Origin: Arion vulgaris
Lineage: Eukaryota > Mollusca > Gastropoda > Stylommatophora > Arionidae
Length of the DNA: 64,000 bases
Assembly (NCBI GenBank): GCA_020796225.1
Contig: CM036759.1
Span: forward strand, 68,080,590-68,144,589
Direction: 5' to 3'
The position numbers and the translations under genes are program-made. Under the pieces are notes generated by a model, which saw only the letters and a list, made by a program, of their open reading frames with translations, was not told where the DNA came from and ran no database searches. Each line of letters begins with the position of its first letter. The stretch's first letter is position 1. Positions 9,491 to 19,860 of the stretch are shown here, piece after piece.

Positions 9491-9855
9491 GCACATCTGA
9501 AATTCACTCTGTCTCTTGGCAGTTCACCCACTTCGTCGATGGTCATATTCATGGCTTCTTTAATATCTTGTAGCCATCTTCTTCTTGGTCTGCCTCTGCG
9601 TCCTGGGACCCTGCCCTCTAGTATTGTTCTTTCCAAGCCATCATGATGCTTAATGTGACCAAAGTATGTAATTTTTCTGTATAGTATGTTGTTTATCAGC
9701 CAATTCTCTTTAACATTTAGTTCTTTCAGGACATCAGTGTTCTTTCTGTTTTCTGTCCATGGTATTCTTAGGATCTTTCTGTAGCATTTAGTTTCGAAGG
9801 ACTGGATTTTCGTTCTTAATTTTTGTGTAATAGTCCATGATTAATAACCATTATA
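9491..9855 (-). mobile_element. LINE-g C-terminal remnant
   Basis: The minus strand gives GHIKHHDGLERTILEGRVPG, then RRGRPRRRWLQDIKEAM. This is the C-terminal motif of a widespread LINE type (F-G-H-I ... R-G-R-P-R-R-R-W). The upstream part (9660-9850) is out of frame with stops. Confidence 0.75.
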
Positions 9856-9954
9856 AGGCAGAAGCAACGACCTCAACCTCCATCCTCATACCTGTACAAA
9901 GCGCATAAAGAGGCTCGCACCATGTGTCTCTTTTTGGGCCTGACTGAAAGGAAA

Positions 9955-10162
9955 ACAGGGATAGAGAATAGCTGGATAGAATAGCTGAATATAGAATATA
10001 TATAAAGAATAGATAGACAGAATAGAGAGACAGAATAGAGAGACAGAATAGCTAGACATAATAGATAGACAGAATAGATAGACAGAATAGATAGACAGAA
10101 TAGATAGACAGAATAGAGAGACAGAATAGAGAGACAGAATAGAGAGACAGAATAGGTAGATA
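9955..10162. repeat. 14-bp tandem repeat
   Basis: About 14 units of AGACAGAATAGAKA, degrading on the left into AATAGCTGGATAG-like variants. It abuts SINE-E on the right. Confidence 0.88.
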
Positions 10163-10164
10163 GA

Positions 10165-10425
10165 TTGCCCATCTGGTGCCGGGGCCAGCAAGAGAAGCAA
10201 AGAATAGTACCATTGCAACCTACAAGGCATGTCGTAAGAGGCGACAGATGTAGGACATAGAGTAGGTACACTAATAAATAAAAAGCATCGCAGAAACTGG
10301 ATGTGCTGGCCTAATTGTAGGCGCATAAATGGCACAACATAAATCGCTCTTAGGCTCAGATTACATACAAATCATGCACAGTGGTTGACGGGGGGTCGGT
10401 GAAGAAGTAGAATAAGAAGAAAATA
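10165..10425 (+). mobile_element. SINE-E copy
   Basis: It contains GTGCCGGGGCCAGCAAG, the core CATGTCGTAAGAGGCGAC, CAGAAACTGGATGTGCTGGC, GTAGGCGCATAAATGGCACA and GCTCTTAGGCTCAGATTACA, then an A/G-rich tail with AGAAGAA. Confidence 0.8.
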
Positions 10426-10435
10426 GTTAGATAAA

Positions 10436-11094
10436 AAACAGATCCACATTCCAACCTCCCATAACAGATCCACATTCCAACCTCCCATAACAGATCCACA
10501 TTCCAACCTCCCATAACAGATCCACATTCCAACCTCCCATAACAGATCCACATTCCAACCTCCCAAAACAGATCCACATTCCAACCTCCCATAACAGATC
10601 CACATTCCAACCTCCCAAAACAGATCCACATTCCAACCTCCCATAACAGATCCACATTCCAACCTCCCATAACAGATCCACATTCCAACCTCCCATAACA
10701 GATCCACATTCCAACCTCCCATAACAGATCCACATTCCAACCTGCCATAACAGATCCACATTCCAACCTCCCATAACAGATCCACATTCCAACCTCCCAT
10801 AACAGATCCACATTCCAACCTCCCATAACAGATCCACATTCCAACCTCCCATAACAGATCCACATTCCAACCTCCCAAAACAGATCCAGATTCCAACCTC
10901 CCATAACAGATCCACATTCCAACCTCCCATAACAGATCCACATTCCAACCTCCCATAACAGATCCACATTCCAACCTGCCATAACAGATCCACATTCCAA
11001 CCTGCCATAACAGATCCACATTCCAACCTCCCATAACAGATCCACATTCCAACCTCCCAAAACAGATCCACATTCCAACCTCCCAAAACAGATC
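10436..11094. repeat. 26-bp minisatellite, about 25 copies
   Basis: Highly regular units ACAGATCCAC then ATTCCAACCTCCCATA, with sparse changes (CCCAAA, CCTGCC). The final unit runs into LINE-a through ACAGATCGACAATCGCCCAT, which aligns both with the unit and with the LINE-a segment. The seed was therefore probably the LINE-a 5' end. All three minus-strand frames are open (226-256 codons) because the unit lacks stops; no protein is implied. Confidence 0.95.
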
Positions 11095-11690
11095 GACAAT
11101 CGCCCATTAAAACAAGTCAAAGACATACAAAGAAAGCATTTGTTTCAGCAAACAGAAGAATAACTAATGAAGTTCAACACAGATGCAACAAAGCAAATCA
11201 AATACTGGGACAAATGATGCCAATTTTAAAATGCAAACATGTCACTATGAACACAAAAGAACAATGCTCAACACATTCTTTCTCCCCATTATGTTATCAG
11301 TGCCAAACCTGGACGCTGACATCAAATGACAGAAGAAAACTAGTCACGACAGAGATGCTGGGGTAACAAGAAGAGACTGATTGAGAAACGAAGACACCAA
11401 CAAAAAAAAGTGGGTACATCAGAAAAAGTGGGTAAACTTCATCAAGAAACAACAAATTAAATAGTTCGGCCACATAAGTAGATTACCAACAGACAGTGCA
11501 CCTTAAAGAGCATGTTGCTACCATACAATGGTACAAAAAAAGGTCGTCCACGCAAAAGATGGACCTCAGAGATAACAGAGACGACGAAAGACACTGTTTA
11601 TGAAGCGCACAAAAGCCCGTTCTATAAATCTCTTCTTATCCTGACGCTGTGAGGCAAAACAGGATTGAAGAAAAGAAAGAAAGAAAGAAA
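11095..11690 (+). mobile_element. LINE-a fragment (RTE-like), 5'-truncated
   Basis: Best frame: GAFVSANRRITNEVQHRCNK, then the LCYQCQTWTLTSNDRRKL region, then a damaged IKQFGHIS and GRPRKRWTSEI end, finishing in GAAAGAAAGAAAGAAAG, the short simple-repeat tail of this LINE. A deletion has removed most of the CLRRMLGV segment. It contains the uninterrupted CAACACAGATGCAACAAAGC (about 11175) that serves as empty site for SINE-B at 58654. Confidence 0.82.
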
Positions 11691-12317
11691 GATGTGGATT
11701 TGAGGTGATAGTGAAGCCGTCTAGATGGAGACTTCTATCTTTGTTAGCAATAACTAAACCTTCTCTAAGCATGACCTGACCACTACACATTTCTAACACC
11801 CTTGTCTTCCTCTAAAGATACACATGAACAACGCTATTTATCAGTAATATGTTGGCATATTCTTACTAGACTAGCCCCTTCTGTTCGGTGACTGAGAGCC
11901 TCCTCGTGGCATGAGACTAAATCACCAGGTGCCACGCTCACTCAAGCAGAAACGTTCTTGCTATTAAACCAACAATCAGGACACCCATTTCTTCTTGAAA
12001 CTTAAATTTAATAACAGTGTCCATACTCTTGTTCGTTCCCTGCTTTCATTAAATGTTCCAACACACAAAGAATGTTTACGTTTTTGGCAACTATCTTATT
12101 TAGAGTTATTCAAGGGAGCTCGATGGGATGTCCTGTCCAATTTCCTGAAAGTCTAATCCTTTCTAACCACAACAGGTGATATGTCATCAATTAAGAGATC
12201 AGAGGCGGAGGAGAATGGAGGTTTGTTCAGAGAAGAGTATCTTGTTTCGATTAGAAGATAATATTAACGCTTTCCGTACCACAAACGTTAGTAAGTTCTG
12301 ACCACATATGTTTTATT
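11691..12317. other. Unassigned stretch
   Basis: No tandem repeats, no sustained open frame and no match to the families defined here. It could be single-copy intergenic DNA. Confidence 0.45.
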
Positions 12318-12480
12318 ACACCCGAACGCCCGCGTGCCCAGCGTGTTCGTAGCGCGTTGGACTGTGGGTGACTAGCCCTCTGTGTGTCAGTTCAATTCCG
12401 TAGGGCACAGAAAAAGCCAAGATTCCCCAGATTCCTGGTGTTCGTGCACCAACCGAAGGTTAATGTCCATTGGACGAGCG
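12318..12480 (+). mobile_element. SINE-I (tRNA-like head)
   Basis: It begins GCCCAGCGTGTTCGTAGCGC, with a box A-like TAGCGCGTTGGA and a box B-like GTTCAATTCC, followed by AAGATTCCCCAGATTCC. The same order occurs in reverse at 46128-46236. A tRNA-derived SINE is the simplest reading; the head may not fold as a functional tRNA. Confidence 0.65.
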
Positions 12481-12584
12481 AGAGCGAAAAGTTCAAGTGC
12501 TTCTATCGGAAAAAAAAAAAAAAAAATTCTACCCAAGACTTTGATCACAAAATGAATAATGTATGTCCTCCAATCAATGATTAA

Positions 12585-12830
12585 ATAGCTTGTCCTGAGC
12601 AGAACGTTGCCACCCTAACAATTCTTCGGAACTTCTCTCTCTCTCATAGACCAGATGTCGAACCTCTGCAGACGTTATGTTCAAATCATCAGTTACATCC
12701 TGAATCCATCTTTTTGTTCCTCTTTGCCGGGATGCATTCTTCCTTAAAGTTCTCCGTATCTTTTATATGTCCAAAATACTTCCATTTTCTTGTTCTATTT
12801 GTAGCATCAGCCAGTTGTTTTGTTTTGAGT
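12585..12830 (-). mobile_element. LINE-c C-terminal remnant
   Basis: The minus strand encodes NRTRKWKYFGHIKDTENFKE and IPAKRNKKMDSGCN. The homologous, better preserved copies at 46258 and 56830 show IPAKRRRGR then RRRWIQDVTDDLNM. It is the C-terminus of a LINE protein; this copy is frameshifted after the basic stretch. Confidence 0.72.
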
Positions 12831-12834
12831 ATTG

Positions 12835-12930
12835 TTTGTTTGTTAAGTAGGATTAAGCCTCTTAGCCGAGGCACGCCTTTCAACCTAAGGCAACTTATTG
12901 GTTATATCAGACGTGTAGGCCAACAAACAT
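12835..12930. repeat. Dispersed repeat T
   Basis: Landmarks GAGGCACGCCTTTCAACC, CTAAGG, TTGGTTATATCA and GTGTAGGCCAACAAACATG. Related copies lie at 41330-41550 (two in tandem) and 60655-60735. The outer GTTTGTT/AACAAAC may be short inverted ends. Confidence 0.5.
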
Positions 12931-12971
12931 GAAAAATAGATACTCTTAGAATCAAGTAGTAATTGAGTATT

Positions 12972-13370
12972 TGAGGAGATCTATGGTGTAGAGGTACCGC
13001 TCGCCTTTCGTTACAAAGGTACTTGGTTGCCCTCGTAGAGACATCGGAATATATTATCAGAGATCATTGATCTCAGTGTAGGTGAGACCGTGTTCCTAGT
13101 CCTATCGAAGACGGATAATAAAACGTTGGTCCCGTGTTTAAGTCGAGTACGTAAACGAACTCTTGGCAGTTCAAAATCGGGAAGAGCAGGCTGGAAAACC
13201 GCTGCCCGGGCAAAATTCATTAAAAAAAAGATTAAAAAATAAAATTCCTGCAAAATATCGTTGATGTAAGTTAGAAGTTACATCGTTGGGACTACAGCGT
13301 TGTCTTGTGTAAGAAAAAAAGAGATCAGAGCAAACATGGTTACTCACCGAAGTGCAATGATGATGATCCT

Positions 13371-13401
<31 letters not shown>

Positions 13402-13402
13402 C
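12972..13402 (+). mobile_element. SINE-A, full-length copy
   Basis: The tRNA-like head (TGGTGTAGAGGTACCGCTCG as box A region; box B damaged to GGTTGCCCTCG) is followed by the body landmarks TGATCTCAGTGTAGGTGAGA, TTCCTAGTCCTATCG, GCAGTTCAAAATCGGGAAGA and AGTGCAATGATGATG, ending in (ATCA)n. Confidence 0.83.
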
Positions 13403-13771
13403 CGCGGCCACAATATTCGTTTGGGAACCGCTGATTTGTGGGCGCTTCTCATTCATGTTCATTGGACGTAACTTTGTGTCAGGTCCGACGGAACTACCGG
13501 AAGGGAATTACTTGGAGACGAAGAGAAGACGATCACAGTAGACAGGTCCAACAATAGCAGAATCTGAAATCAAAGAACAATGTGGGGGGTTCTTCGACAC
13601 TCGCAGGTAGACTTACGTTAGAAACAACAGATGTTGAAACCACCTGAGTGGCAGAAGGATTGAACTAAAGTCCTTTAACACAGAATGAAAGGGTTATCTG
13701 TTGAAGAATAGCATTGTACTAAGCTCTAACTAAGAGCAGGTGACAAACTAAGTACTTAATTCTGTGAGCTT
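13403..13771. other. Unassigned stretch
   Basis: Single-copy-looking sequence between SINE-A and a CAT-rich repeat. I see nothing recognisable. Confidence 0.45.
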
Positions 13772-13777
13772 TTGCTT

Positions 13778-14187
13778 TATCTTCATCAACATTATCAACA
13801 TTATCAACATTATCAACATTATCAACATTATCATAGCGGACATCCCATAAAATCATCGTCAGTATCACATCTCCATCATCATCGTCCTCATCATCGTCAG
13901 TATCACATCTCCATCATCATCGTCATCATCATCTCAGTCATCATCACCACCATCATCTATCCGTCAATCATCATCGTCAAGTATCACACCACCATCATCA
14001 TCGTCATCATCATCACCTCTCATCACCATCAGTACCACCCTCCACATCACTAACATCATCACAACATCATCCATTATCACCATAATCGTCAGCACCATCA
14101 GTATCATCATCATCAGTAACATCATCATCAGTAACATCATCATCAGTAACATCATCATCAGTAACATCATCATCAGTATCATCATCA
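13778..14187. repeat. 9-bp repeat followed by a (CAT)n-like cryptic microsatellite
   Basis: Six units of CAACATTAT (13780-13836), then roughly 350 bp of CATCAT/CACCAT/GTAACATCATCATCA. Within the latter a block of about 50 bp (GTCAGTATCACATCTCCATC) occurs twice, and GTAACATCATCATCA repeats five times at the end. Confidence 0.93.
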
Positions 14188-14190
14188 ACT

Positions 14191-14427
14191 TTGAAGTCTA
14201 AGAAAGATCGTATGTATGGCGAGAAAACCAATCAAACAGTTAAGCAAGCTTTCACGCAAAAATCAGTCAGAAGCGACACACCAGGCGCCATGGCTAAGCC
14301 TGAATTCTTAACGGGCACCACAAAAGAAGAAGAAGTATTATCATCATCACCACCAGACATACTAACTGGCGTCGGTGATCATCAACCTCCCCAAGAATAT
14401 ATTTCTACTCCACTGACTATCAATTAT
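14191..14427 (+). other. Non-repetitive open stretch of unknown nature
   Basis: About 79 codons are open from MKSKKDRMYGEKTNQ to the SINE-B target site, between a CAT repeat and SINE-B, with ordinary amino-acid composition (PGAMAKPEFLTGTTKEEE). No splice signals or homology can be judged. It could be chance, a TE remnant, or a fragment of a host exon. Confidence 0.2.
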
Positions 14428-14437
14428 GTTGTTTACT

Positions 14438-14698
14438 TCTTCTTCTTTGCGTTCGTTCTTTAAGACCAATTTTAATCACCCTTTGTGATATGTTTGATCT
14501 TTGCCAAGAACATGTATACGTTGCACATTGGGTTGGTAGGCTCCTAAGCGCATAGACTTCTACACGTTTAGGACATGTGCATCCGATTTCAGCAAACCTC
14601 CTTAGTCGCTTCTTGCGACATGCTGGCAGGTAACAGTGGTTCTATTCTTTACACCCTAAATTTGGGCCCCGGTATCCACTCGGGCGGCGTTGTTTACT
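14438..14698 (-). mobile_element. SINE-B copy with 10-bp target duplication
   Basis: GTTGTTTACT at 14428-14437 and 14699-14708 flanks the element. In its own orientation: CGCCCGAGTGGATACCGGGG, CCCAAATTTAGGGTGTAAAG, a core with GTCGCAAGAAGCGACTAAGG, CGGATGCACATGTCC, CGTGTAGAAGTCTATGCGC, ATCACAAAGGGTGATTAAAA, GAACGCAAAGAAGAAG. Four copies occur in the window. Confidence 0.88.
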
Positions 14699-14740
14699 GT
14701 TTTCAACCCCATGAACTTGGGACTTTACAGAAGGTTTTCT

Positions 14741-14774
<34 letters not shown>

Positions 14775-14889
14775 CTTTGATTCCTTCCCTATTTATTGTG
14801 CATGTGGGGACCATGTATCCTCCGCCCCCTATTTACAAGACATGCACTAGAAGAAAAGTATGTTCTTTCTGCTGTTGTTAATGAGCGTT

Positions 14890-15140
14890 CGTGTTGTTTG
14901 GAAAATAAAAATCGTGGCAAATATAGCCACCAACAACAGTAAACGAGTCGTCGATTTTCTATGCACCATTTACACGTTCAGTAGTTTGTCATTGTTTTCT
15001 GAACAGTGAGGTCTAATTTTATCGTTCGTAAAAATCCAAAGGGAACTAATTTGCTTCCAAATTTGCCCGGTGCGGAGTTTGAACCAGGTATGCTTGGGTT
15101 GTGAGCGAGCTTACTACCTCTTCAGCTACAGGCGTTCCTG
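14890..15140 (-). mobile_element. SINE-J copy
   Basis: The minus strand begins with a tRNA-like head (box A region TAGCTGAAGAGGTAGTAAGC; box B-like GGTTCAAACTCC), then TTTGGAAGCAAATTAGTTCC, TGACAAACTACTGAACGTGT and a GACTCGTTTACTGTTGTTGG end. It matches the copies at 25747, 43290 and 59833. Confidence 0.75.
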
Positions 15141-15304
15141 TTGTGTTAACCAAACACTGTCATCTTCACTAATACAAAGCTCAGGATATTCAGCGTAAAT
15201 GTGAAATCGGGTTTGTTGTGTGACACGGAAGCGTAGCTAGTCCCTTAACTAAATATTTTATCAACAGATGTCTTTATGATAGATTCTCAGACTCAGCTGA
15301 TATG

Positions 15305-15492
15305 ACAGAGTTCAGAATGATAAGAGAATGATACAGTTGAGTATGATAGAGTTGAGAATGATAGAGTTGAGAATGATAGAGTTGAGAATGATAGAGATGA
15401 GAATGATAGAGATGAGAATGATAGAGTTGAAAATGATATAGTTCAGAATGATATAGATTGAGAATGATAGAGTTGAGAATGATAGAGTTGGA
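15305..15492. repeat. 15-bp minisatellite
   Basis: About 12 units of GAATGATAGAGTTGA with GATGA and small-indel variants. Confidence 0.92.
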
Positions 15493-15527
15493 ATGAGAAC
15501 AAGGAGTTTTTTGCCTAAGAACCCCAG

Positions 15528-17075
15528 GGAAGCAAAGAACCCAGGGAAGCAAAGAACCCAGGGAAGCAAAGACAAGGAACAAAGAACCCAGGGAAGCAAA
15601 GAACCCAGGGAAGCAAGAAAGGAAAGCAAAGAAACAAGAAGCAAAGAACCAGAAGACAAAGAACAAGGGAAGCAAAGAACCCCGGGGAAGCAAAGAACCA
15701 AGGAAGCAAAGAACCCCAGGGAATCAAAGAACCAAGGGAAGCAAAGAACCCCAGGGGAATCAAAGAACCCAAGGGAAGCAAAGAACCCCAGGAAGCAAGA
15801 ACCCAGGAAGCAAAGAACCCAAGGGGAAGCAAAGAACCCAAGGGGAAGCAAAGAACCCCAGGGGAAGCAAAGAACCCAAGGGGAAGCAAAGAACCCAAGG
15901 GGAAGCAAAGAACCCAAGGGGAAGCAAAGAACCCCAGGGGAAGCAAAGAACCCAAGGGGAAGCAAAGAACCCCAGGGGAATCAAAGAACCCAAGGGAAGC
16001 AAAGAACCCAAGGGAAGCAAAGAACCCCAGGGAAGCAAAGAACCCAAGGAAGCAAAAGAAGCAAGGGGAAGCAAAGAACCCAAAGGGAATCAAAGAACCC
16101 AAGGGAATCAAAGAACCCAGGGAAGCAAAGAACCCCAGGGGAAGCAAAGAACCCAGGGAAGCAAAGAACGCCAAGGGAAGCAAAGAACCAAGGGAATCAA
16201 AGAACCCAAGGAAGCAAAGAACCCCAGGGAAGCAAAGAACCCAGGGAATCAAAGAACCCAAGGGAATCAAAGAACCAAGGGAAGCAAAGAACCCAAAGGA
16301 ATCAAAGAACCCAAGGGAATCAAAGAACCCAAGGGAATCAAAGAACCAAGGGAAGCAAAGAACCCAAAGGGAATCAAAGAACCCAAGGGAATCAAAGAAC
16401 CCAGGAAGCAAAGAACCCAGGAAGCAAAGAACCAAGGAAGCAAAGACCCAAGGGAAGCAAAGAACCCAAGGGGAATCAAAGAACCCAAGGGGAAGCAAAG
16501 AACCCCAGGAAGCAAAGAACCCAAGGGAATCAAAGAACCAAGGAATCAAAGAACCCAAGGGAAGCAAAGAACCCAAAGGGAATCAAAGAACCAGGGAATC
16601 AAAGAACCCAAGGGAATCAAAGAACCCAAGGAAGCAAAGACAAAGGAATCAAAGAACCCAAGGGAATCAAAGAACCCAAGGGAAGCAAAGAACCCCAGGG
16701 AAGCAAAGAACCCAAGGGAAGCAAAGAACCCAAGGGAAGCAAAGAACCCAAGGGAAGCAAAGAACCCCAGGGAAGCAAAGAACCCAAGGGAATCAAAGAA
16801 CCAAGGGAAGCAAAGAACCCCAGGAAGCAAAGACAAGGGAAGCAAAGAACCAAGGGAAGCAAAGAACCCCAGGAAGCAAAGAACCCAGGGAAGCAAAGAA
16901 CCAAGGGAAGCAAAGAACCCAAGGGGAAGCAAAGAACCCCAGGGGAAGCAAAGAACCCAAGGGGAAGCAAAGAACCCCAGGGGAAGCAAAGAACCCCAGG
17001 GGAATCAAAGAACCCCAGGGGAAGCAAAGAACCCCAGGGGAAGCAAAGAACCCCAGGGGAAGCAAAGAAAGTAAA
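15528..17075. repeat. 18-bp minisatellite, about 85 copies
   Basis: Units of AAGCAAAGAACCCAAGGG, with GGGG, CCCAGG and AATC variants. The unit has no stop codon in any plus-strand frame and few on the other strand, so a 533-codon frame is open on plus (15493-17094) and frames up to about 350 codons on minus. Indels of one base switch the peptide between KEPKGS, KNPREA and QRTQGK types with no loss of openness. That is what a stop-free repeat gives, not what selection on a protein gives. Confidence 0.95.
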
Positions 17076-17094
17076 GAATATGATCAACAAATAG

Positions 17095-17410
17095 ACCGCG
17101 AACTAAGAGCTTACGAAAAAACAAATCGACAAAATTAAGCTCCCAACAAACAATGCTGTTGATGTAAGCCTGTTCGCTCTCTCTCATGACCGCAAACACC
17201 CGCATGCTAAGGGAAACGTAGATCCACGTAAGTCTCTGGAGGTTAGAAGCTTCTATAGACGACATCCACTCATACCGAAACCTGCCCTTCTGGATCTTGT
17301 GAAGCATCGACTGAGAGTCAGAAACAACAACAGCTATAGAAAACAGGGTCCCAGAGCGCTATTGGAGGGCAGCAGTAACATCCTTATACTAGAAGTAGTT
17401 GTCCTGTATG
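17095..17410 (-). mobile_element. RNase H LINE (LINE-s) fragment
   Basis: The minus strand reads VVVSDSQSMLHKIQKGRFRY then EWMSSIEASNL, the same RNase H segment as at 9061-9490, here with DSQS kept. Further downstream codons (YVSLSMRVFAVMRESEQAYI) correspond to the next helix region. Truncated on both sides; the left end touches the 18-bp array. Confidence 0.65.
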
Positions 17411-17473
17411 CTCCACTACGCTCTGCAACCACCCTACCAAGCACATATGAATACACACGCATGTTTTATTAAA

Positions 17474-17527
17474 TTGACGTGGGTTGGAAGAATTTCATTT
17501 AAACCAATCCACGTCAACGACTAGATT
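17474..17527. other. Inverted repeat (hairpin), 14-bp arms
   Basis: TTGACGTGGGTTGG at 17474-17487 pairs with CCAATCCACGTCAA at 17514-17527 (one G:T-type mismatch) around a 26-nt loop. It may be the ends of a tiny MITE or a chance hairpin. Confidence 0.55.
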
Positions 17528-18462
17528 GCAGAGCTGGGTTTGAAGATTGGAGTAGCAAGAAAAGAACAGCATAACAGGTACATGAGTAGGCTCATCAATC
17601 AGAATCGAACTGGTACAGTCAGTTGCTGGACGCTGTTGGAGATATTGCGAAGGAGATCGGAGCACCTATGGACATGTCCGGAATGCAATGAAGATATTCC
17701 AAACTGAAACTCAATAATCACAATTAAAAAAATTAAAAAAAAAAACAAGGTGATATTACCTAGTACTTGAGCTTCAATCGTCAAAATCAATGACCAAGCA
17801 CGCAACAAATTGTCTTTGTTTATCCATCTGTCTTGAACAAATTGGTGAAGCCCTCACAATTCTTAAACGGACTAAAACTTTTTAAATTTAAACTTGGCTA
17901 AGATGTTACCAATTTCTCTTCCAAATTTGATGCAAATTTATGGCAAGATAATCCAAGGAAACACAACAGCGATGAAAATTGAATTAATAAAATTGAAACA
18001 TGGCAAGAAACACGACAAGAGACGAACATATGTCTGATCTCTCAACTAAGATTGCTAGTACTACCCCACATATATTTGTATTTAACTCATCGTGATGTGT
18101 ATTCACATTGTAAACAAGTTATTCAAAAACACAGCAGGACACTACATGGGATTAACTTGCAAAAACCCACAGTAACACAATGGGAATGACACGCTTTCTT
18201 GACTGTTCGAAATTATGCATTTCAGTGCATCCATGTCGCTGAGAATTAATATTCTGTCTATATTCAATGTCACAAATTAATTGTTTTTATTTTAATGAAA
18301 GTCCCGTGTGGGGGCCAGCATGTTTCATGATTGCTTTGGTCTTGTTTTGTTGACCTGCTGTGCAAGAAATGTGTTTTTAAATTGTGACATAATTTACCTC
18401 ATAGACTTGCCATTTTTTTTCTTCAGTTTTTGTGTGTGTGTGGAAAGAATATGGAAAGAATT
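17528..18462. other. Mostly unassigned AT-rich stretch with repeat X
   Basis: At about 17600-17720 lies repeat X (landmarks GACGCTGTTGGAGATATTGC, GAGCACCTATGGACATGTCC), which recurs at 46590-46700. The rest has no sustained open frame or tandem structure that I can see. Confidence 0.45.
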
Positions 18463-18713
18463 CTTCTTCTTCTTTGAGTTCGTTCGTTACGACCAATTTT
18501 AATCACTCTTTGTGATATGTTTAATCTTTGCCAAGAACTGTATACGTTGCACATTGGTTTGCTAAGCCCTAAACGCATATACTTCTACACGTTTAGGACA
18601 CATGCATCCGATTTCAGTCAAACCTCCTTATTCGCCTCTTACGACATGCGTGGCAGGTAATAGTGGTTCTATTCTTGACACCCCAAATTTGGGCCCCGGT
18701 AACCACTTGGGCG
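18463..18713 (-). mobile_element. SINE-B copy with 12-bp target duplication
   Basis: ATGGAAAGAATT at 18451-18462 and 18714-18725 flanks a complete SINE-B (core GTCGTAAGAGGCGAATAAGG, tail with AGAAGAAG). The perfect duplication fixes both ends of the element. Confidence 0.92.
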
Positions 18714-18734
18714 ATGGAAAGAATTGAAAGGGAT

Positions 18735-18905
18735 GGCAGGAGAGAGGAAAAGCTGGAAGAAGTTTCCTGACGTGCTCAACATGAACACGAGACTTACGTT
18801 TTATCGTCCGTCTTCAATAGGACTAGGAACTCGATCTCACATACATTGAGATCTGGGATATCCCGATCGATCTACCTGGGAAAAGAGCCAAGTACCTACG
18901 GCGAG
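18735..18905 (-). mobile_element. SINE-A body fragment
   Basis: Minus-strand landmarks TGAGATCGAGTTCCTAGTCC, ACGATAAAACGTAAGTCTCG and CTTCCAGCTTTTCC follow the SINE-A order. Both head and tail are missing. Confidence 0.7.
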
Positions 18906-18969
18906 AGAGGCCAGCGCCTTACCTCAACGCAACAATACCTTTATGCGATACTTGTCTTGAGATAACACG

Positions 18970-19115
18970 TGCTTGGAGACAGCTCCTATGCTAGTATCAG
19001 TTTGTTGACATCTTTAGTTAGAATTAGGTTTTAGTTTATTAAGCATTCTGTGTCTGTGTTTGTTATATTGATAAAAGCCTATGGTCGAAACGTCGAGTGT
19101 TGTTAATTTTCATAT
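18970..19115 (+). other. Possible Penelope-like or hammerhead-type remnant
   Basis: The stretch TTGATAAAAGCCTATGGTCG followed by AAACGTCGAGTG resembles the (C)TGATGA...GAAACGTC pattern found at the ends of Penelope-like elements and in their hammerhead ribozymes. The first core box is degenerate. The assignment rests on pattern memory only. Confidence 0.3.
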
Positions 19116-19860
19116 TTAATCATATTTATAGATCTCAGGTCAACTTTAGCCAAGTTATCCAATGATTCTGAGAGGGTAGTAATCCAGTGGATACCCTCAC
19201 ACTGCAAGATCAAGGGAAATGAAGATGCTGACAACTGGCTAAAGGGGGAGCAGGGATGCCCCAAGATGACAACCTGGTTAGCTATGAAGAAGCAAAAACC
19301 ATCGCCAGAGGACACTACAATGCAAAATGGGATAAAAACACCCAAAACACAACAAGAACGATGGATATTACCAACTGTCCAGAAGGGACCAGACAGCCAT
19401 ACTTCGCCTCCGGACGAGTCACAACAGAATTAGATACCACCTGTACACTAAATTCAAGATAGGCACCAACGACCTGTGCCCCTGTGGCTTGGCGAGTATG
19501 ATAAAAGAACACATCCTACAAAAATGCCCCCAGTATGCAGACCTGAGAAGAAATAGGTGGCCGCCCACTTACACCAGAATCCAAGTCAAACTGTATGGCG
19601 TGGCTGATAATCTGAGGGAGACGGTTGCCTTTATTAGAGAATCAGAAATCCCAATCTAGTGAGAACGCAGAAGATATTTAATCATTACTTATGTAATACT
19701 GTATTTACCTGTCTTTGTTCAATTGCCCATTTACTCAGTATTACCGCAGCCTCCCATGGTTTTCCCCAGATCAGATCTGATCCGGTCTGACCACCTCATA
19801 TTTGTATATTTCCTTACATTGTCTCTACGCAACAAAGACCCCCATTACACTTAGTATGGT
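19116..19860 (+). mobile_element. LINE-r fragment (RNase H end, zinc knuckle, 3' UTR)
   Basis: It begins with DLRSTLAKLSNDSERVVIQW then IPSHCKIKGNEDAD, homologous to the last third of the RNase H at 6490-6590. Frames shift in between. Later KFKIGTNDLCPCGLASMIKE then HILQKCP gives the CPC..H....C knuckle, and coding ends at a TAG near 19658. The following ATTACCGCAGCCTCC.. GATCTGATCCGGTCTGACCA segment recurs at 43190-43280 and is taken as 3' UTR. Confidence 0.75.

Noticed and set aside
10356..11126. GGWNVDLLWEVGMW-type proteins of 226-256 residues
   Set aside because: All three minus frames are open over the 26-bp array, which is expected from the unit and not from selection.
12318..12420. 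tRNA gene
   Set aside because: A second copy with the same downstream non-tRNA sequence exists at 46.1-46.2 kb, and a clean cloverleaf is not evident.
15493..17094. 533-codon plus-strand open frame and overlapping minus frames as protein genes
   Set aside because: Translation of a stop-free 18-bp tandem unit; open in several frames and on both strands, with one-base indels that change the peptide type without consequence.
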